The notes under the pieces: generated by a model
The model's input: only the letters and a program-made list of their open reading frames with translations
Database searches by the model: none
Told to the model about the DNA's origin: nothing
Assembly: GCA_947652735.1 (NCBI GenBank)
Contig: CANTEG010000005.1
Coordinates: 1-64,000, forward strand
DNA from: an uncultured Lachnospiraceae bacterium
Lineage (GTDB): Bacteria > Bacillota > Clostridia > Lachnospirales > Lachnospiraceae
DNA length: 64,000 bases
Reading direction: 5' to 3'
Shown: positions 36,777-46,864 of the stretch, piece by piece
Numbering within the stretch: the stretch's first letter is position 1
Layout of the letters: each line of letters begins with the position of its first letter
Position numbers and translations under genes: made by a program

Positions 36777-37040
36777 ATGGATGAAAGACATTCATCAGGA
36801 GCAGGACACTGTCAACGGTCTGGACCGGAAAAATATTTTCCGAAAGCGGAGTTGGATTTAAAATATAAAAATGACTATAACCATTCATGGATAAAGGAAC
36901 AACCTTTTTATCATGCGGGAATGAGTGAGTTTGAGGCAAGACAGGAATTGCAGTATCTAAACAATAATTTGGATTCCTTTTACAATGGCAATTACATGCC
37001 GCTTTGGAAACAAACTGTATATAATATGTGGTTCAAATAA
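36777..37040 (+). CDS. Small protein of unknown function
   Basis: 87 residues, not recognised. The start is supported by GGGGAGG about 9 bases upstream. It is soluble, rich in Tyr, Asn and His, with a basic/polar N-terminus (MDERHSSGAGHC) and an aromatic C-terminus (MPLWKQTVYNMWFK). It lies 41 bases after luxS, possibly in the same transcript, and 200 bases before the large surface-protein gene. No domain or metal motif beyond scattered His is seen. Confidence 0.6.
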   Translation: MDERHSSGAGHCQRSGPEKYFPKAELDLKYKNDYNHSWIKEQPFYHAGMSEFEARQELQYLNNNLDSFYNGNYMPLWKQTVYNMWFK

Positions 37041-37242
37041 GACGTACGCCCCTATAATTTCAGCATATTCTATAATAAAAAAATTTAGCGTAAAAAACAT
37101 TTTACATTTCCAATATATGTGGTAAAATAAGATGTAGTATGTGTAATTATGTCTTAATTAAAATTATGTGTTGTTTAAAGGCATGCACAGGTCAATTATA
37201 TAGAATAACCCACAAGTGGAATATAATTAATGAGGTGAAATG

Positions 37243-40200
37243 ATGAATTTAAAGGACAGGCTAATTAGGAAGTTACTTGATGCTGGTAAAAAACATAGGA
37301 TACTCGTATATCCTACACTTGCACTGATTGCTGTTATCAGTGCTATTTCTCATGCAGTTTACTGGGGTAAGGGCAACGGAAAGAAACTTGTTGCATCTGC
37401 CATGGTTATGGTTATGCTTATCACCCAGTCTCTATTCCTTACATCTTCAGCAGGGAACGGTTCAGATGCAGGGGAACCAAACATAGCGTCAAACTCTGAT
37501 GCATCATATGATTATTATGAAGATGAAAGTCTTTATTCCGATGACGATTCGGGTGAGTATTCCGATGATGGCAACGGTTCAAATGACATCATTTTGGATG
37601 AAGAAGCAGATGCAGATAATTCAGTAAATGATACCTCAAATGGTGCAAATCTTTACAATGATGGCACAAGAGACGTGGGTGCAGGTCAGATTCAGGTAAA
37701 TATTCACAGAGTCTTAACAACGGGTGCGACCATTCAGATGGATACGGTTACGGTAAATGAAGTAGGTTCAGGTTCAGGTGTGTATACATTACCTTGGAAA
37801 TCAGATGTTGAGCTGGCATCGCTTACATATAGTGTAGCTGATAAGGATATTGCACAATTTTCGGGACTTTGCCGTGACGTGGCATGTAAAGATGTTGTAA
37901 ATGCAGGAGAAACTGTACAAGAGACAGATCTTGGTGACAGCAGGACAATTAATCTTTACTACACAGCAAAGAGACTGAAGTATCCGTTATATATCATCAA
38001 TATGAAAAATGAAAGTGTTGATACTGGAGTTATACTGACAGCATCAGGAAATCCGCTTCAAATTTCATATCAGGTGGCTGATGCAGCAACTTATAACCTG
38101 TATGAAAGAGGATATAGATTAAGTGGACTCAGGGTAGGAACCAGCCAATTTAAAATTGGTGATACTGCAAGCTTTACACCAGACGTTGATGCTGACAGGG
38201 TTGTTATGACTTCCGTGTGGGAGCCGATGAAGATAAAACTTAAGTATGATGCAATTCCGACCGGTACCCCTGATGTTGTTACATTGGTGCCGGGCACACA
38301 GCAGGTTCGTGAATCAAAAGAGGTGAATTATAATGCTGGCATAGTGCTTCCAGACAACGATGCCATGAAAGGCTGGGCAGGAAACGAAGCATATTATGTT
38401 GCCGCATGGGCTGATGAAAATGGAAATACATATGAGCCAGGTTCAACTGTAACCATAAGCTCACTTTATAAAAATTTAGGCAATATAGAGGATGACCCTA
38501 ACGTAGAGGGACAGATGCTTTCAGCCGTATGGAGATATAAGGACTGGGCACTTAGCGGTACAGGAAGTAACGCATTTGTAACAGATAATGGTATTGCTGT
38601 CAGAGGTAACTACGGTGATGTCATTGACTGTACGGTCACTGCAAAATATAAGGTTGACGGCATGGACGGTACAAAGTTCTCTTATGAAATCAGTCAGGCT
38701 GATATAGAGCGTATCGGACAGTATGGTCTTGGTGTCAGGGCAAACACGGATAGCGGTGGAGTTGTCCGTTCCTATACGATTACAGGAACATTAAATGATA
38801 CAACACCTGAGGGTGGTATCAGTGCTACGCTTACCGTTACAGACGGCAATAAGCAGGCAGATAATGTTTCTACACGTACCATTACAATTGTGTCAGGAAA
38901 GAGAGTAATCAGTATTGACCCGTCAACAATCAGAAATGCCAGCGGTGCTGATGCACCAAGCAAAATGTATGACGGAAATACAAGCATCGGCATATACCCG
39001 GAAGTTGGAGTTATCAATGCCATTGCAAAGGATAATATAAAAGTAAGTGTTAACAGTACAGCGGTTCTCGATGATGCAAACGCAGGACAGGGTAAGGCAG
39101 TTACCCTTAGCGACGTAACCCTGATAGGTGATGATGAAGTGCTTAGGAAGTATGAGCTTGCAGCACCAGAAGATACATCAGGCAGATATAGGTTTGAAGG
39201 AATTGCAGAGGTAACAAGAAGGCCGCTTGATATCACGGTTCAGTTAGGCTCCGGGGAGACGGATAATACTGTATTATTTGGTGAGAACAGACCAGAATAT
39301 ACAATCAGGGTAACTGACTCATCAAAGCTCATAGAAAGTGACAGAATTACTTATGAGTCATATGCTTCTGATGCTCAGTTTGAAGCGTTTATGAAAAATA
39401 AACTGGGATTTGTAGGATGGAATACATCAAGGGAAATTTATAGTCCGATTGGTGATTATATGATTATTCCTGAATTTGATTCCACCAATTGCAATTATAC
39501 ATTAAACAATGTTCCGACAGCTTCATTTAGGGTGTCAAGAGACACAGCGGCAAAAGATGTAAACTATAAGTTCAGTACGGAGATGAGCTCAAATGGTTTC
39601 TATCCGGGACTCACAATCACCGCTACAGGCTCCTATGACAAGATAAGATTACTTGCCGTAGGTGAGGGCGATATTCCGCAAAATGCATCAAAAGCGGATG
39701 TGGTAAAATTATTTGGAAATGCGGTTGTACTTCCTGATATGGTGAATGGAACAATTTCTTTCCAGATGTTAGACAGCAGCACGGGAGCAATTACAACAAT
39801 AGAGACAATCACAGGCTTAAACATTGATACATCGGGACCGGTGATAGTCGGACACAGCGTATCACCAAACATTACATATTTTAATGAATTTAGTTTTGGT
39901 TCTTACTACCATTCAGAGATGGTGAATGACAGCTGGGTAGAAAGCGTTACGATTACAATCGAATATCAGACAGAGGGCAGTGACTGCGGCATGCTCCATT
40001 ATTATTTTGCCAACGAGGATGGTTCTCCAAAGGGTGATATCATAAGAGATGTATTGATGACGAAAAATCCGAAGGGAACTTATCAGGCTTCTGTTGTTAT
40101 CGGAACAGGTGCAAGCGGACAGCTTGTTGTATATGCAACAGATACCACAGGAAATGCGTCAGCAAAGAGTAAAATTAAGCTGACGGATATTGATGAATTT

Positions 40201-43014
40201 GATGAAAAAAATCAAAATGCAAATAATTATTATGAGTGGATGGTTGAGAACACAATTGAAGCTGTTGCAATCACAGTTACCGATGGTAATGGCAAAACAG
40301 CAGTTCCGTCAGATTCCATATGGTATAACCATCTTGATTTTACAGCGGCAGCAAGAGATGACGAAAGTGGTCTTAACAGAATTGACTGGCATGTAAACAC
40401 TCCGGGCGGTACGTATTCACCAAGGGAAAACGTTGATGCCAAGATTGGAAATGCAACTGCATACGGAAAAGTGATTTCCTACAATTTTAGAACGTCATTG
40501 TTAGAAGATGATGATGTTCTTGAACCAGGAGCGTATTCAGTGTGGGCAGAACTTTTTGACAATGCAGGAAACAGGGCTCGACTTGCAGAAGTCGGTTATT
40601 TCCTGTTTGATAACAAACCACCTGTCATTACGGATACAACAGATGATGCAGATGGAAACTTCCTTGCAGGACGTACATTTACATTTACTGTTGCCGAGGG
40701 TGAAAATGAAAGTCAGGTGGCTTCCGTAAGACTTTATCAGGTGACTCCTTCGGGAGACGTTGAACTCAGGGTTTGGGGTGATTTAGGCGAGTACAGTTAT
40801 GATATCAAATCAAATGGAGAATATAAGGTTGTTGCAACTGACCATGCAGGCAACGCTGGTGTTTATGTTGTAAACTTTGGAGGAATTTCTACAGAAAATC
40901 CTACAGATCCAGCAATTCTTGTGGATGGTCATGAGGGATCAAACGGATGGTATATAGAGTATGAGCCATATATAACAATAAGCTCGACGATTGAAACTCC
41001 AAATGATAAGATACCGGTAACGACAAATTACGGCGTAAAGGTTGGAAACAAGGAGACAGAGAGAACATTTACCACAAGAGAACATGAATTCCAGCTTTCA
41101 GATGAGGGTATCATTACAATTACGGCATATGCAATGAGCGGTGCAAATTGTAAGAGTAATGAAGTGACTTCTGTCGTAAAAGTTGATTTAGGAAAACCGT
41201 CTATTACAATGGACGAGGCAGCGGCAGATGAAGATGGAAATGCAATTATTAATTTCAGAATTACTGATGATATAAGTGGGGTAGATCCAAACAACATTTT
41301 ATTAAATGGTACCAAGCTGGATGTTGCCATTGATGATTTGGGTGTTGTGACAGGAAGCTTTAAAACTGTTGCAGGCGGACATTATACGTTAGAGGCGTCA
41401 GATAAGGCAGGAAATATAGGAACGCTTGAATTTGATCCACTTGATATGTACGTTACGCCTATCTCAAATATTTCATCATCAGGAGCAGATTTAAGTGCTG
41501 AAATTTATGTTGGAACATATGAGTTGTCAGAATACTATATTCAGTACAGAAAAGCAGGAACACAGTATTACGAAAACTGCCCTGCAAACAGACATACAGA
41601 GGATTACGGAATAAGTTTAGATTATAAGTTTACAGGTCTTACACCAAATACGGTATATGATTACAGAGTGTATGCAGTGACTAAGGTTTCAAAGGAAATG
41701 AAAGTCGTTGAGGGAAGCTTTAAGACAGGTGACGGAAAGTCAACAGGAACTGTATACGGCTCCGTGAATTATGCGGAGGGTGTTCCTGATGAACAAAGAA
41801 CAACTCCTATCTATGTTGCGATTTATGAAGGTAACATACATATAGCTGGAAAGCTTATGGATGAAGAGGGAGAGTACAACTTTACAAACATAGCTGACGG
41901 AAATTATATTGTTTCAGCTACAAACGGAAAGTTTACGCAGACCAAGGCTGTAACAATTGAAAATGGAGGAGTGTCATATCCTTCGGACTATCTTTCAAAC
42001 AGAGGTATTAATTTCATCTTAAGTGGTCTTTCCACACATGTAGTTTTGGAGGATGGTACAGTCAGACTTACTGCTGACCAGCTTGAGTCTATATTTGATA
42101 GAAACTATACAGCGGTTATATCCGAGGAGGATTGGGCTGTATATGATGCTGGCGGAAATATAGACATAACATTATATGCAGGTTACCTGAATGTTTCAGA
42201 TGTCAGTTCAACTGTTCAGGGAGTATTTGAGGACAGACTTGGAGCAGGCTCTGAGGTTGTAAGATATATTGAGCTTTATGTTGTAAAGAAGGTTACGGAT
42301 GAGAACGGAGTATGTGTAAATGGTACGCCTGTCAATATACCAAGACTTGTAAAGCCTATTACGATAGCTTTCCCATTGGGAGACTTGGCAGGACAAAGAA
42401 TCAGTGTTGCATCACTTCATCAAAACGGAAATGTGTCAGATTTCAGAAATTGGACGAATGACTCAGGAGCAGTGCTTGCAAGAAATTATGTGACAATTAC
42501 GACAGACAGATTTTCAATTTATGCTTTGTATAAGACCAACAAAGTTGTCAAAAAGTACAAAGTTACATGGAAAGACGGCGATGGAAATACGATGAAGACT
42601 GAGAGTGTGGAGGAAGGAAAATCAGCAACGCCTCCTACAAAGACACCAAGAAAGTCAGAGACATCAAGGTATACTTACACATTCTCAAGCTGGGATACTG
42701 ATTATAAGAATATTACAAAAGACACAATAATATCAGCACGTTTTACGGCACACCGTAAGCAAAATGGAACAACTGAGGATCCTGGCACAACAGAAAATCC
42801 GGGAACAACAGAAAATCCAGGAACAACGGAAAATCCGGGAACGACAGAAAACCCACCAGTGGTGAAACCACCGCAGGATCCACAGTATCCGTACTTGGGT
42901 TCCACACAGTCACCGAACACAGGAGATGAGGCTCCAATTGTGGTGATTGGACTGATTATGACCATTTCCTTGGCAGGAGTAGTTGTTATAATTAAAAAGA
43001 AGAAAATACATTAA
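37243..43014 (+). CDS. Giant cell-wall-anchored multi-domain surface protein
   Basis: About 1,923 residues. The second ATG (37243) is preferred since GAGGTG sits too close to the first (37240). The N-terminus is basic and has a hydrophobic secretion segment (ASAMVMVMLITQSLFLTSSA, about 50-70). Then comes an Asp/Ser/Asn-rich stretch, followed by many beta-rich repeats: an MBG/YDG-type domain (KMYDGNTSIGIYP through ITRRPLDITV-like text near 560-670), Ig-like domains with DNAGN, DHAGN and DKAGN motifs (about 1000-1400), an Fn3-like domain (about 1405-1500), a carboxypeptidase-regulatory-like domain (about 1505-1585), and a Listeria-Bacteroides-type repeat (about 1765-1830). A TENPGT repeat (four to five copies), a sorting motif SPNTGD, a membrane helix and a KKKK tail finish it. 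Sortase anchoring is clear; an adhesion role is inferred. Confidence 0.88.
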   Translation: MNLKDRLIRKLLDAGKKHRILVYPTLALIAVISAISHAVYWGKGNGKKLVASAMVMVMLITQSLFLTSSAGNGSDAGEPNIASNSDASYDYYEDESLYSDDDSGEYSDDGNGSNDIILDEEADADNSVNDTSNGANLYNDGTRDVGAGQIQVNIHRVLTTGATIQMDTVTVNEVGSGSGVYTLPWKSDVELASLTYSVADKDIAQFSGLCRDVACKDVVNAGETVQETDLGDSRTINLYYTAKRLKYPLYIINMKNESVDTGVILTASGNPLQISYQVADAATYNLYERGYRLSGLRVGTSQFKIGDTASFTPDVDADRVVMTSVWEPMKIKLKYDAIPTGTPDVVTLVPGTQQVRESKEVNYNAGIVLPDNDAMKGWAGNEAYYVAAWADENGNTYEPGSTVTISSLYKNLGNIEDDPNVEGQMLSAVWRYKDWALSGTGSNAFVTDNGIAVRGNYGDVIDCTVTAKYKVDGMDGTKFSYEISQADIERIGQYGLGVRANTDSGGVVRSYTITGTLNDTTPEGGISATLTVTDGNKQADNVSTRTITIVSGKRVISIDPSTIRNASGADAPSKMYDGNTSIGIYPEVGVINAIAKDNIKVSVNSTAVLDDANAGQGKAVTLSDVTLIGDDEVLRKYELAAPEDTSGRYRFEGIAEVTRRPLDITVQLGSGETDNTVLFGENRPEYTIRVTDSSKLIESDRITYESYASDAQFEAFMKNKLGFVGWNTSREIYSPIGDYMIIPEFDSTNCNYTLNNVPTASFRVSRDTAAKDVNYKFSTEMSSNGFYPGLTITATGSYDKIRLLAVGEGDIPQNASKADVVKLFGNAVVLPDMVNGTISFQMLDSSTGAITTIETITGLNIDTSGPVIVGHSVSPNITYFNEFSFGSYYHSEMVNDSWVESVTITIEYQTEGSDCGMLHYYFANEDGSPKGDIIRDVLMTKNPKGTYQASVVIGTGASGQLVVYATDTTGNASAKSKIKLTDIDEFDEKNQNANNYYEWMVENTIEAVAITVTDGNGKTAVPSDSIWYNHLDFTAAARDDESGLNRIDWHVNTPGGTYSPRENVDAKIGNATAYGKVISYNFRTSLLEDDDVLEPGAYSVWAELFDNAGNRARLAEVGYFLFDNKPPVITDTTDDADGNFLAGRTFTFTVAEGENESQVASVRLYQVTPSGDVELRVWGDLGEYSYDIKSNGEYKVVATDHAGNAGVYVVNFGGISTENPTDPAILVDGHEGSNGWYIEYEPYITISSTIETPNDKIPVTTNYGVKVGNKETERTFTTREHEFQLSDEGIITITAYAMSGANCKSNEVTSVVKVDLGKPSITMDEAAADEDGNAIINFRITDDISGVDPNNILLNGTKLDVAIDDLGVVTGSFKTVAGGHYTLEASDKAGNIGTLEFDPLDMYVTPISNISSSGADLSAEIYVGTYELSEYYIQYRKAGTQYYENCPANRHTEDYGISLDYKFTGLTPNTVYDYRVYAVTKVSKEMKVVEGSFKTGDGKSTGTVYGSVNYAEGVPDEQRTTPIYVAIYEGNIHIAGKLMDEEGEYNFTNIADGNYIVSATNGKFTQTKAVTIENGGVSYPSDYLSNRGINFILSGLSTHVVLEDGTVRLTADQLESIFDRNYTAVISEEDWAVYDAGGNIDITLYAGYLNVSDVSSTVQGVFEDRLGAGSEVVRYIELYVVKKVTDENGVCVNGTPVNIPRLVKPITIAFPLGDLAGQRISVASLHQNGNVSDFRNWTNDSGAVLARNYVTITTDRFSIYALYKTNKVVKKYKVTWKDGDGNTMKTESVEEGKSATPPTKTPRKSETSRYTYTFSSWDTDYKNITKDTIISARFTAHRKQNGTTEDPGTTENPGTTENPGTTENPGTTENPPVVKPPQDPQYPYLGSTQSPNTGDEAPIVVIGLIMTISLAGVVVIIKKKKIH

Positions 43015-43095
43015 TTTCCACTTATAATATTGGAATTTCTCCAGATAATATGCTTAAGACAGAAAATGTCTAGTAATTAAATGGAGGTAAATATT

Positions 43096-43296
43096 ATGAA
43101 GAATTCAAACACTACAAGTGTACCTGAAGCTAAAGACGCTATGAACAAGTTCAAAATGGAGGTTGCCAATGAGCTTGGTGTTAACCTTAAGCAGGGTTAC
43201 AATGGAGATTTAACTTCTCGTGAGAGTGGTTCAATCGGTGGAGAGATGGTTAGACAGATGATCCAGAGACAGGAGCAGCAGATGTCTGGAAAGTAA
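43096..43296 (+). CDS. Small acid-soluble spore protein, alpha/beta type
   Basis: Binds and protects DNA in the dormant spore. The 66 residues include both conserved blocks: MEVANELGVNLKQGYNGDLT with the germination-protease cleavage Glu (E-V-A), and SRESGSIGGEMVRQMI. The start was set at 43096 (MKNSNTTSV) because GGAGG lies 8 bases upstream. It is a single gene followed by a terminator, as is usual for SASP genes expressed late under sigma G. Its presence shows the organism can form spores or recently could. Confidence 0.95.
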   Translation: MKNSNTTSVPEAKDAMNKFKMEVANELGVNLKQGYNGDLTSRESGSIGGEMVRQMIQRQEQQMSGK

Positions 43297-43366
43297 TTCA
43301 ATCGTTAAATGTTAAATGATGAATTATGAATATCTGATGCAGCAAAAAATTAAATAACATGATAAG

Positions 43367-43431
43367 GGCTTGTTTATATAATAGTGATAATGTCTATATT
43401 ATTCACATATATATAAACAAGCCTGTTTTTT
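43367..43431 (+). terminator. Terminator after the spore-protein gene
   Basis: GGCTTGTTTATATA (43367-43380) pairs perfectly with TATATAAACAAGCC (43410-43423), followed by G and a run of seven T. The 29-base loop can pair partly with itself. Confidence 0.85.
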
Positions 43432-43436
43432 TATTT

Positions 43437-43553
43437 TATAGGAAAGTCCTCCGTGCTTTCCTATAAGTCAGGATTAAAAATCCTGCTAAGATTCGCCCAA
43501 AGAACCATAAAAATAGTGGCGGTATAAAGAGTGCCAAAAGCACTTTGTTTTTT
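43437..43553 (+). ncRNA. Candidate structured non-coding RNA upstream of tig
   Basis: Four helices in 115 bases: TATAGGAAAG/CTTTCCTATA (43437-43446 with 43456-43465), CAGGATT/AATCCTG (43469-43475 with 43479-43485), CGCC/GGCG (43494-43497 with 43518-43521), and AGTGC/GCACT (43530-43534 with 43540-43544) followed by TTGTTTTTT as a terminator. It contains no open frame and no family I recognise. A promoter of its own is not evident, so it may be a read-through or processed piece. Confidence 0.4.
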
Positions 43554-43579
43554 AATAGGAAACTTATGAATTAAAAATG

Positions 43580-43608
43580 TGGACGAAATTACTTTCATAT
43601 GATATAAT
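43580..43608 (+). promoter_or_regulatory. Promoter of tig-clpP-clpX
   Basis: TGATATAAT (43600-43608) is a perfect extended -10; TGGACG (43580-43585), 17 bases before TATAAT, is a weak -35. The transcript leader would be about 50 bases, with AAGGAGGAA before tig. No CtsR- or HrcA-type operator is seen. Confidence 0.6.
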
Positions 43609-43665
43609 CTAACGAATAGTGCTCATGGATTAAATGAGTAAGTTACAAGGAGGAAGAAACAAAAA

Positions 43666-44952
43666 ATGAGTTTATCAGTTGAAAAGTTAGAAGGTAGTAT
43701 GGCTAAGCTTACTATAGAAGTGCCGGCTGAGGAGTTTACAAAAGCGATTACCGAGGCATACAATAAGAATAAAAGTAAGTTTTCAGTGCCGGGATTTAGA
43801 AAAGGTAAGGTTCCTCAAAATTATATTGAGAAGATGTATGGTGCTTCTATTTTTTATGAGGATGCAGCAAACAAGCTTATAAACGAATATTATCCAAAGG
43901 AGCTTGCAAATTGCGAGGAAGACATAGTTTCAAATCCGGAAATTGATGTGGAGCAGATTGAAAAAGGAAAGTCATTTATTTTTACAGCACTCGTAGCTGT
44001 TAAGCCTGAAATAAAGATTGGCGAGTATAAGGGAATTGAGATTGAGAAAATTGATTCAGAGGTAACTGACGATGAGGTTATGGCTGAAATTTTGAAGACC
44101 CAGAAGGAAAATTCAAGATCAATACCTGTTGAGGACAGACCAGCCGCAATGGACGATGAGGTTACGATTAATTTTGAAGGATTTATAGATGGTGTGGCTT
44201 TTGACGGCGGTAAGGGTGAAAATCACAAGCTTACGCTTGGTTCCCATTCATTTATTGATACATTTGAGGACCAGATAGCAGGAAAGAACATAGGAGATAA
44301 GTTTGACGTAAATGTAACATTCCCTGAGGAGTATCATGCTGCTGATTTGGCAGGAAAGCCGGCAGTATTTAAGGTTGAGCTTCTTGGAATTAATGCTGTT
44401 GAGCTTCCAGAGCTTGATGATGAGTTTGCCGAGGAGGTTTCTTCCTTTGATACCTTTGCTGAGTACAAGGAGGATGTCAAGAAGGTACTTGAGGTAAAGA
44501 AAGAAAGAGAAGTTAAATCACAGAAGCAGGAAGCAATTGTAGCTAAGATTGCTGATGCGACAGAGATTGATATACCTGAGCCGATGATTAAGTATAATCA
44601 GGAGAAGATGATTGAGGAGTTTTCTCAAAATCTTATGTATCAGGGAATCAATATAGATCAGTATCTGGCTGTTATGGGCATGACCAAAGAAAAGATGCTT
44701 GAGCAGATAAAGCCTGATGCAATAAAGAGAATTAAAAGCGGTCTTGTTCTCGAGGCTGTTGTTGATGCAGAAGGCATAACTGCAAGTGATGAAGAGTTCG
44801 ACGAGGAACTTACTAAGATGGCTGAGTCATATCAGATGGAGATTGACAAGCTGAAGGAATTAGTAGGAGAGGACGAGAAAGATTCAATAAAGAGGGACAT
44901 TGCAATAAGAAAGGCTCTTACATTCTTAGTAGATAATTGTAAGGAGGTATAG
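43666..44952 (+). CDS. tig: Trigger factor (ribosome-associated chaperone, peptidyl-prolyl isomerase)
   Basis: Binds nascent chains at the ribosome exit tunnel. The 428 residues show the N-terminal ribosome-binding domain with the signature FRKGKVPQNYIEKMYG (the FRxGxxP loop, near 45), the FKBP-type isomerase domain (about 150-245: TINFEGFIDGVAFDGG, GSHSFIDTFEDQIAGKNIGD) and the helical C-terminal chaperone domain. AAGGAGG lies upstream. Heads the protein quality-control operon: clpP starts 4 bases later. Confidence 0.96.
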   Translation: MSLSVEKLEGSMAKLTIEVPAEEFTKAITEAYNKNKSKFSVPGFRKGKVPQNYIEKMYGASIFYEDAANKLINEYYPKELANCEEDIVSNPEIDVEQIEKGKSFIFTALVAVKPEIKIGEYKGIEIEKIDSEVTDDEVMAEILKTQKENSRSIPVEDRPAAMDDEVTINFEGFIDGVAFDGGKGENHKLTLGSHSFIDTFEDQIAGKNIGDKFDVNVTFPEEYHAADLAGKPAVFKVELLGINAVELPELDDEFAEEVSSFDTFAEYKEDVKKVLEVKKEREVKSQKQEAIVAKIADATEIDIPEPMIKYNQEKMIEEFSQNLMYQGINIDQYLAVMGMTKEKMLEQIKPDAIKRIKSGLVLEAVVDAEGITASDEEFDEELTKMAESYQMEIDKLKELVGEDEKDSIKRDIAIRKALTFLVDNCKEV

Positions 44953-44956
44953 GTGA

Positions 44957-45541
44957 ATGGCATTAGTACCTATGGTAGTCGAGCAGACGAGTAAAGGAGA
45001 GCGTTCCTATGATATTTACTCAAGGCTGCTCAAAGACAGAATTATATTTTTAGCAGACGAGGTCAATGACGCAACGGCAAGTCTCGTTGTTGCACAGTTA
45101 TTATTTTTGGAGGCAGAAGATTCAACAAAGGATATCAGTCTTTATATTAACAGTCCGGGTGGTTCAGTAAGTGCCGGAATGGGTATTTATGATACCATGA
45201 ATTACGTTAAGTGTGATGTGTCAACAATCTGTGTAGGTATGGCAGCAAGCATGGGTGCATTTCTTCTGGCAGGTGGAGCAAAAGGAAAGAGATATGCATT
45301 GCCTAATTCTGAAATTATGATTCATCAGCCGCTTGGCGGAACAAAGGGTCAGGCAACAGATATCAAAATTCATGCTGACCATATTATAAGGACAAGGTCT
45401 AAGCTTAATAAAATACTTAGTGAGGCAACAGGAAAGCCGCTTGAAGTTATTGAAAGAGATACAGAAAGAGATAATTTCCTCAGTGCGGAGGAAGCGTTAG
45501 AATATGGTCTTATTGACCATATAACAACAAATAGAGAATAA
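44957..45541 (+). CDS. clpP: ATP-dependent Clp protease proteolytic subunit
   Basis: Serine protease that forms the 14-mer chamber of ClpXP. Ser98 ([11 protein letters not shown]), His123 (MIHQPLGG) and Asp in the LIDHI region near 172 make the catalytic triad. The short N-terminus with [20 protein letters not shown] is standard and 194 residues is the normal length. AAGGAGGT within the tig stop region precedes the start. It lies between tig and clpX. Confidence 0.97.
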   Translation: MALVPMVVEQTSKGERSYDIYSRLLKDRIIFLADEVNDATASLVVAQLLFLEAEDSTKDISLYINSPGGSVSAGMGIYDTMNYVKCDVSTICVGMAASMGAFLLAGGAKGKRYALPNSEIMIHQPLGGTKGQATDIKIHADHIIRTRSKLNKILSEATGKPLEVIERDTERDNFLSAEEALEYGLIDHITTNRE

Positions 45542-45556
45542 ATAAGAGGTGTCTAC

Positions 45557-46849
45557 ATGGCTAATCGTACTGACGATAGAAAAAAACTGAGATGTTCATT
45601 TTGTAATAAGAGCCAAGAACAGGTCAGAAAGCTGATTGCGGGACCTAATGTTTATATATGTGATGAGTGTATAGACATTTGTTCTGAGATTATTCAGGAT
45701 GAGCTTGATAATGATATGGTTGATACAGACATCAACCTGCTTAAGCCAAAAGAGATTAAAGAATTTCTTGACGATTATGTTGTCGGTCAGGAATCTGCAA
45801 AAAAAGTATTATCAGTAGCAGTGTATAACCATTATAAGAGAATTCTTGCAGAGAAAGATTTTGATGTTGAACTGCAAAAAAGTAACATTATAATGATAGG
45901 GCCGACAGGCTCCGGTAAAACTTATCTTGCACAGACTTTGGCAAAACTACTGAATGTGCCTTTTGCCATTGCAGATGCTACTACTCTTACGGAGGCAGGA
46001 TATGTTGGTGAAGATGTTGAAAACATTCTTTTAAAGCTCATTCAGGCTGCGGATTACGACATAGACAGAGCACAGTGCGGCATCATTTATATTGACGAGA
46101 TAGACAAGATTACAAAGAAGTCAGAAAATGTTTCAATAACAAGGGATGTATCTGGTGAGGGTGTTCAGCAGGCATTGTTGAAAATCATTGAGGGTACAAT
46201 GGCTTCTGTGCCGCCTCAGGGAGGACGTAAGCATCCGCAACAGGAGCTTATCCAGATAGATACAACAAATATTTTATTTATCTGCGGTGGTGCTTTTGAG
46301 GGCATGGATAAGCTGATTGAAAACAGAATTGGTAAAAAGTCTATTGGTTTTAATGCAGATGTCGTGGGAACGAAGGAGCATAATATCGGTGAGCTTTTGG
46401 AGAAGGTTCTTCCTCAGGACTTTATAAAGTATGGACTGATTCCCGAATTTGTGGGAAGGGTTCCTGTCACTGTTACGCTTGATTTGCTTGATGAGGATGC
46501 ACTGATAAGAATCTTGTCAGAGCCGAAGAGTGCAATATGTAAGCAGTACAAAAAGCTTTTTGAGATAGACGATGTTGAACTTGAGTTTGAGGAAGATGCA
46601 CTTCGTGCTATTGCAAAAGAGGCTAATGCAAGAAAGACGGGAGCAAGAGGTCTCCGTGCCATTATAGAAAAGGTTGTTTTAGACCTCATGTATGAGATTC
46701 CGTCGGATGAGTATGTGCAAAAATGTGTCGTGACAGAGGCAGTTGTGACAGAGGGTGCTGCTCCGATTATAACTTATTCAGAGGAGCCAAGAACAAAAAA
46801 GACTATGCTTAGAAAGCACATAAGAAGAAACGAGGACAGTATAGCGTAA
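45557..46849 (+). CDS. clpX: ATP-dependent Clp protease ATP-binding subunit ClpX
   Basis: AAA+ unfoldase that feeds substrates to ClpP. The N-terminal zinc-binding domain has Cys13, Cys16, Cys35 and Cys38 (CSFC and CDEC). Walker A is GPTGSGKT (near 115), Walker [10 protein letters not shown], the sensor-2 region [10 protein letters not shown] and the ClpP-contacting IGF loop is in KKSIGFN. The length is 430 residues. It starts 15 bases after clpP. In many Clostridia lon follows clpX; here engB follows directly. Confidence 0.97.
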   Translation: MANRTDDRKKLRCSFCNKSQEQVRKLIAGPNVYICDECIDICSEIIQDELDNDMVDTDINLLKPKEIKEFLDDYVVGQESAKKVLSVAVYNHYKRILAEKDFDVELQKSNIIMIGPTGSGKTYLAQTLAKLLNVPFAIADATTLTEAGYVGEDVENILLKLIQAADYDIDRAQCGIIYIDEIDKITKKSENVSITRDVSGEGVQQALLKIIEGTMASVPPQGGRKHPQQELIQIDTTNILFICGGAFEGMDKLIENRIGKKSIGFNADVVGTKEHNIGELLEKVLPQDFIKYGLIPEFVGRVPVTVTLDLLDEDALIRILSEPKSAICKQYKKLFEIDDVELEFEEDALRAIAKEANARKTGARGLRAIIEKVVLDLMYEIPSDEYVQKCVVTEAVVTEGAAPIITYSEEPRTKKTMLRKHIRRNEDSIA

Positions 46850-46864
46850 GGTATGGAGTAAGTT

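Noticed and set aside
43438-43465. AGGAAAGTCC resembles the conserved start of RNase P RNA
   Set aside because: The next bases close a simple hairpin at once; the other RNase P core segments and the 350-400 base length are missing.
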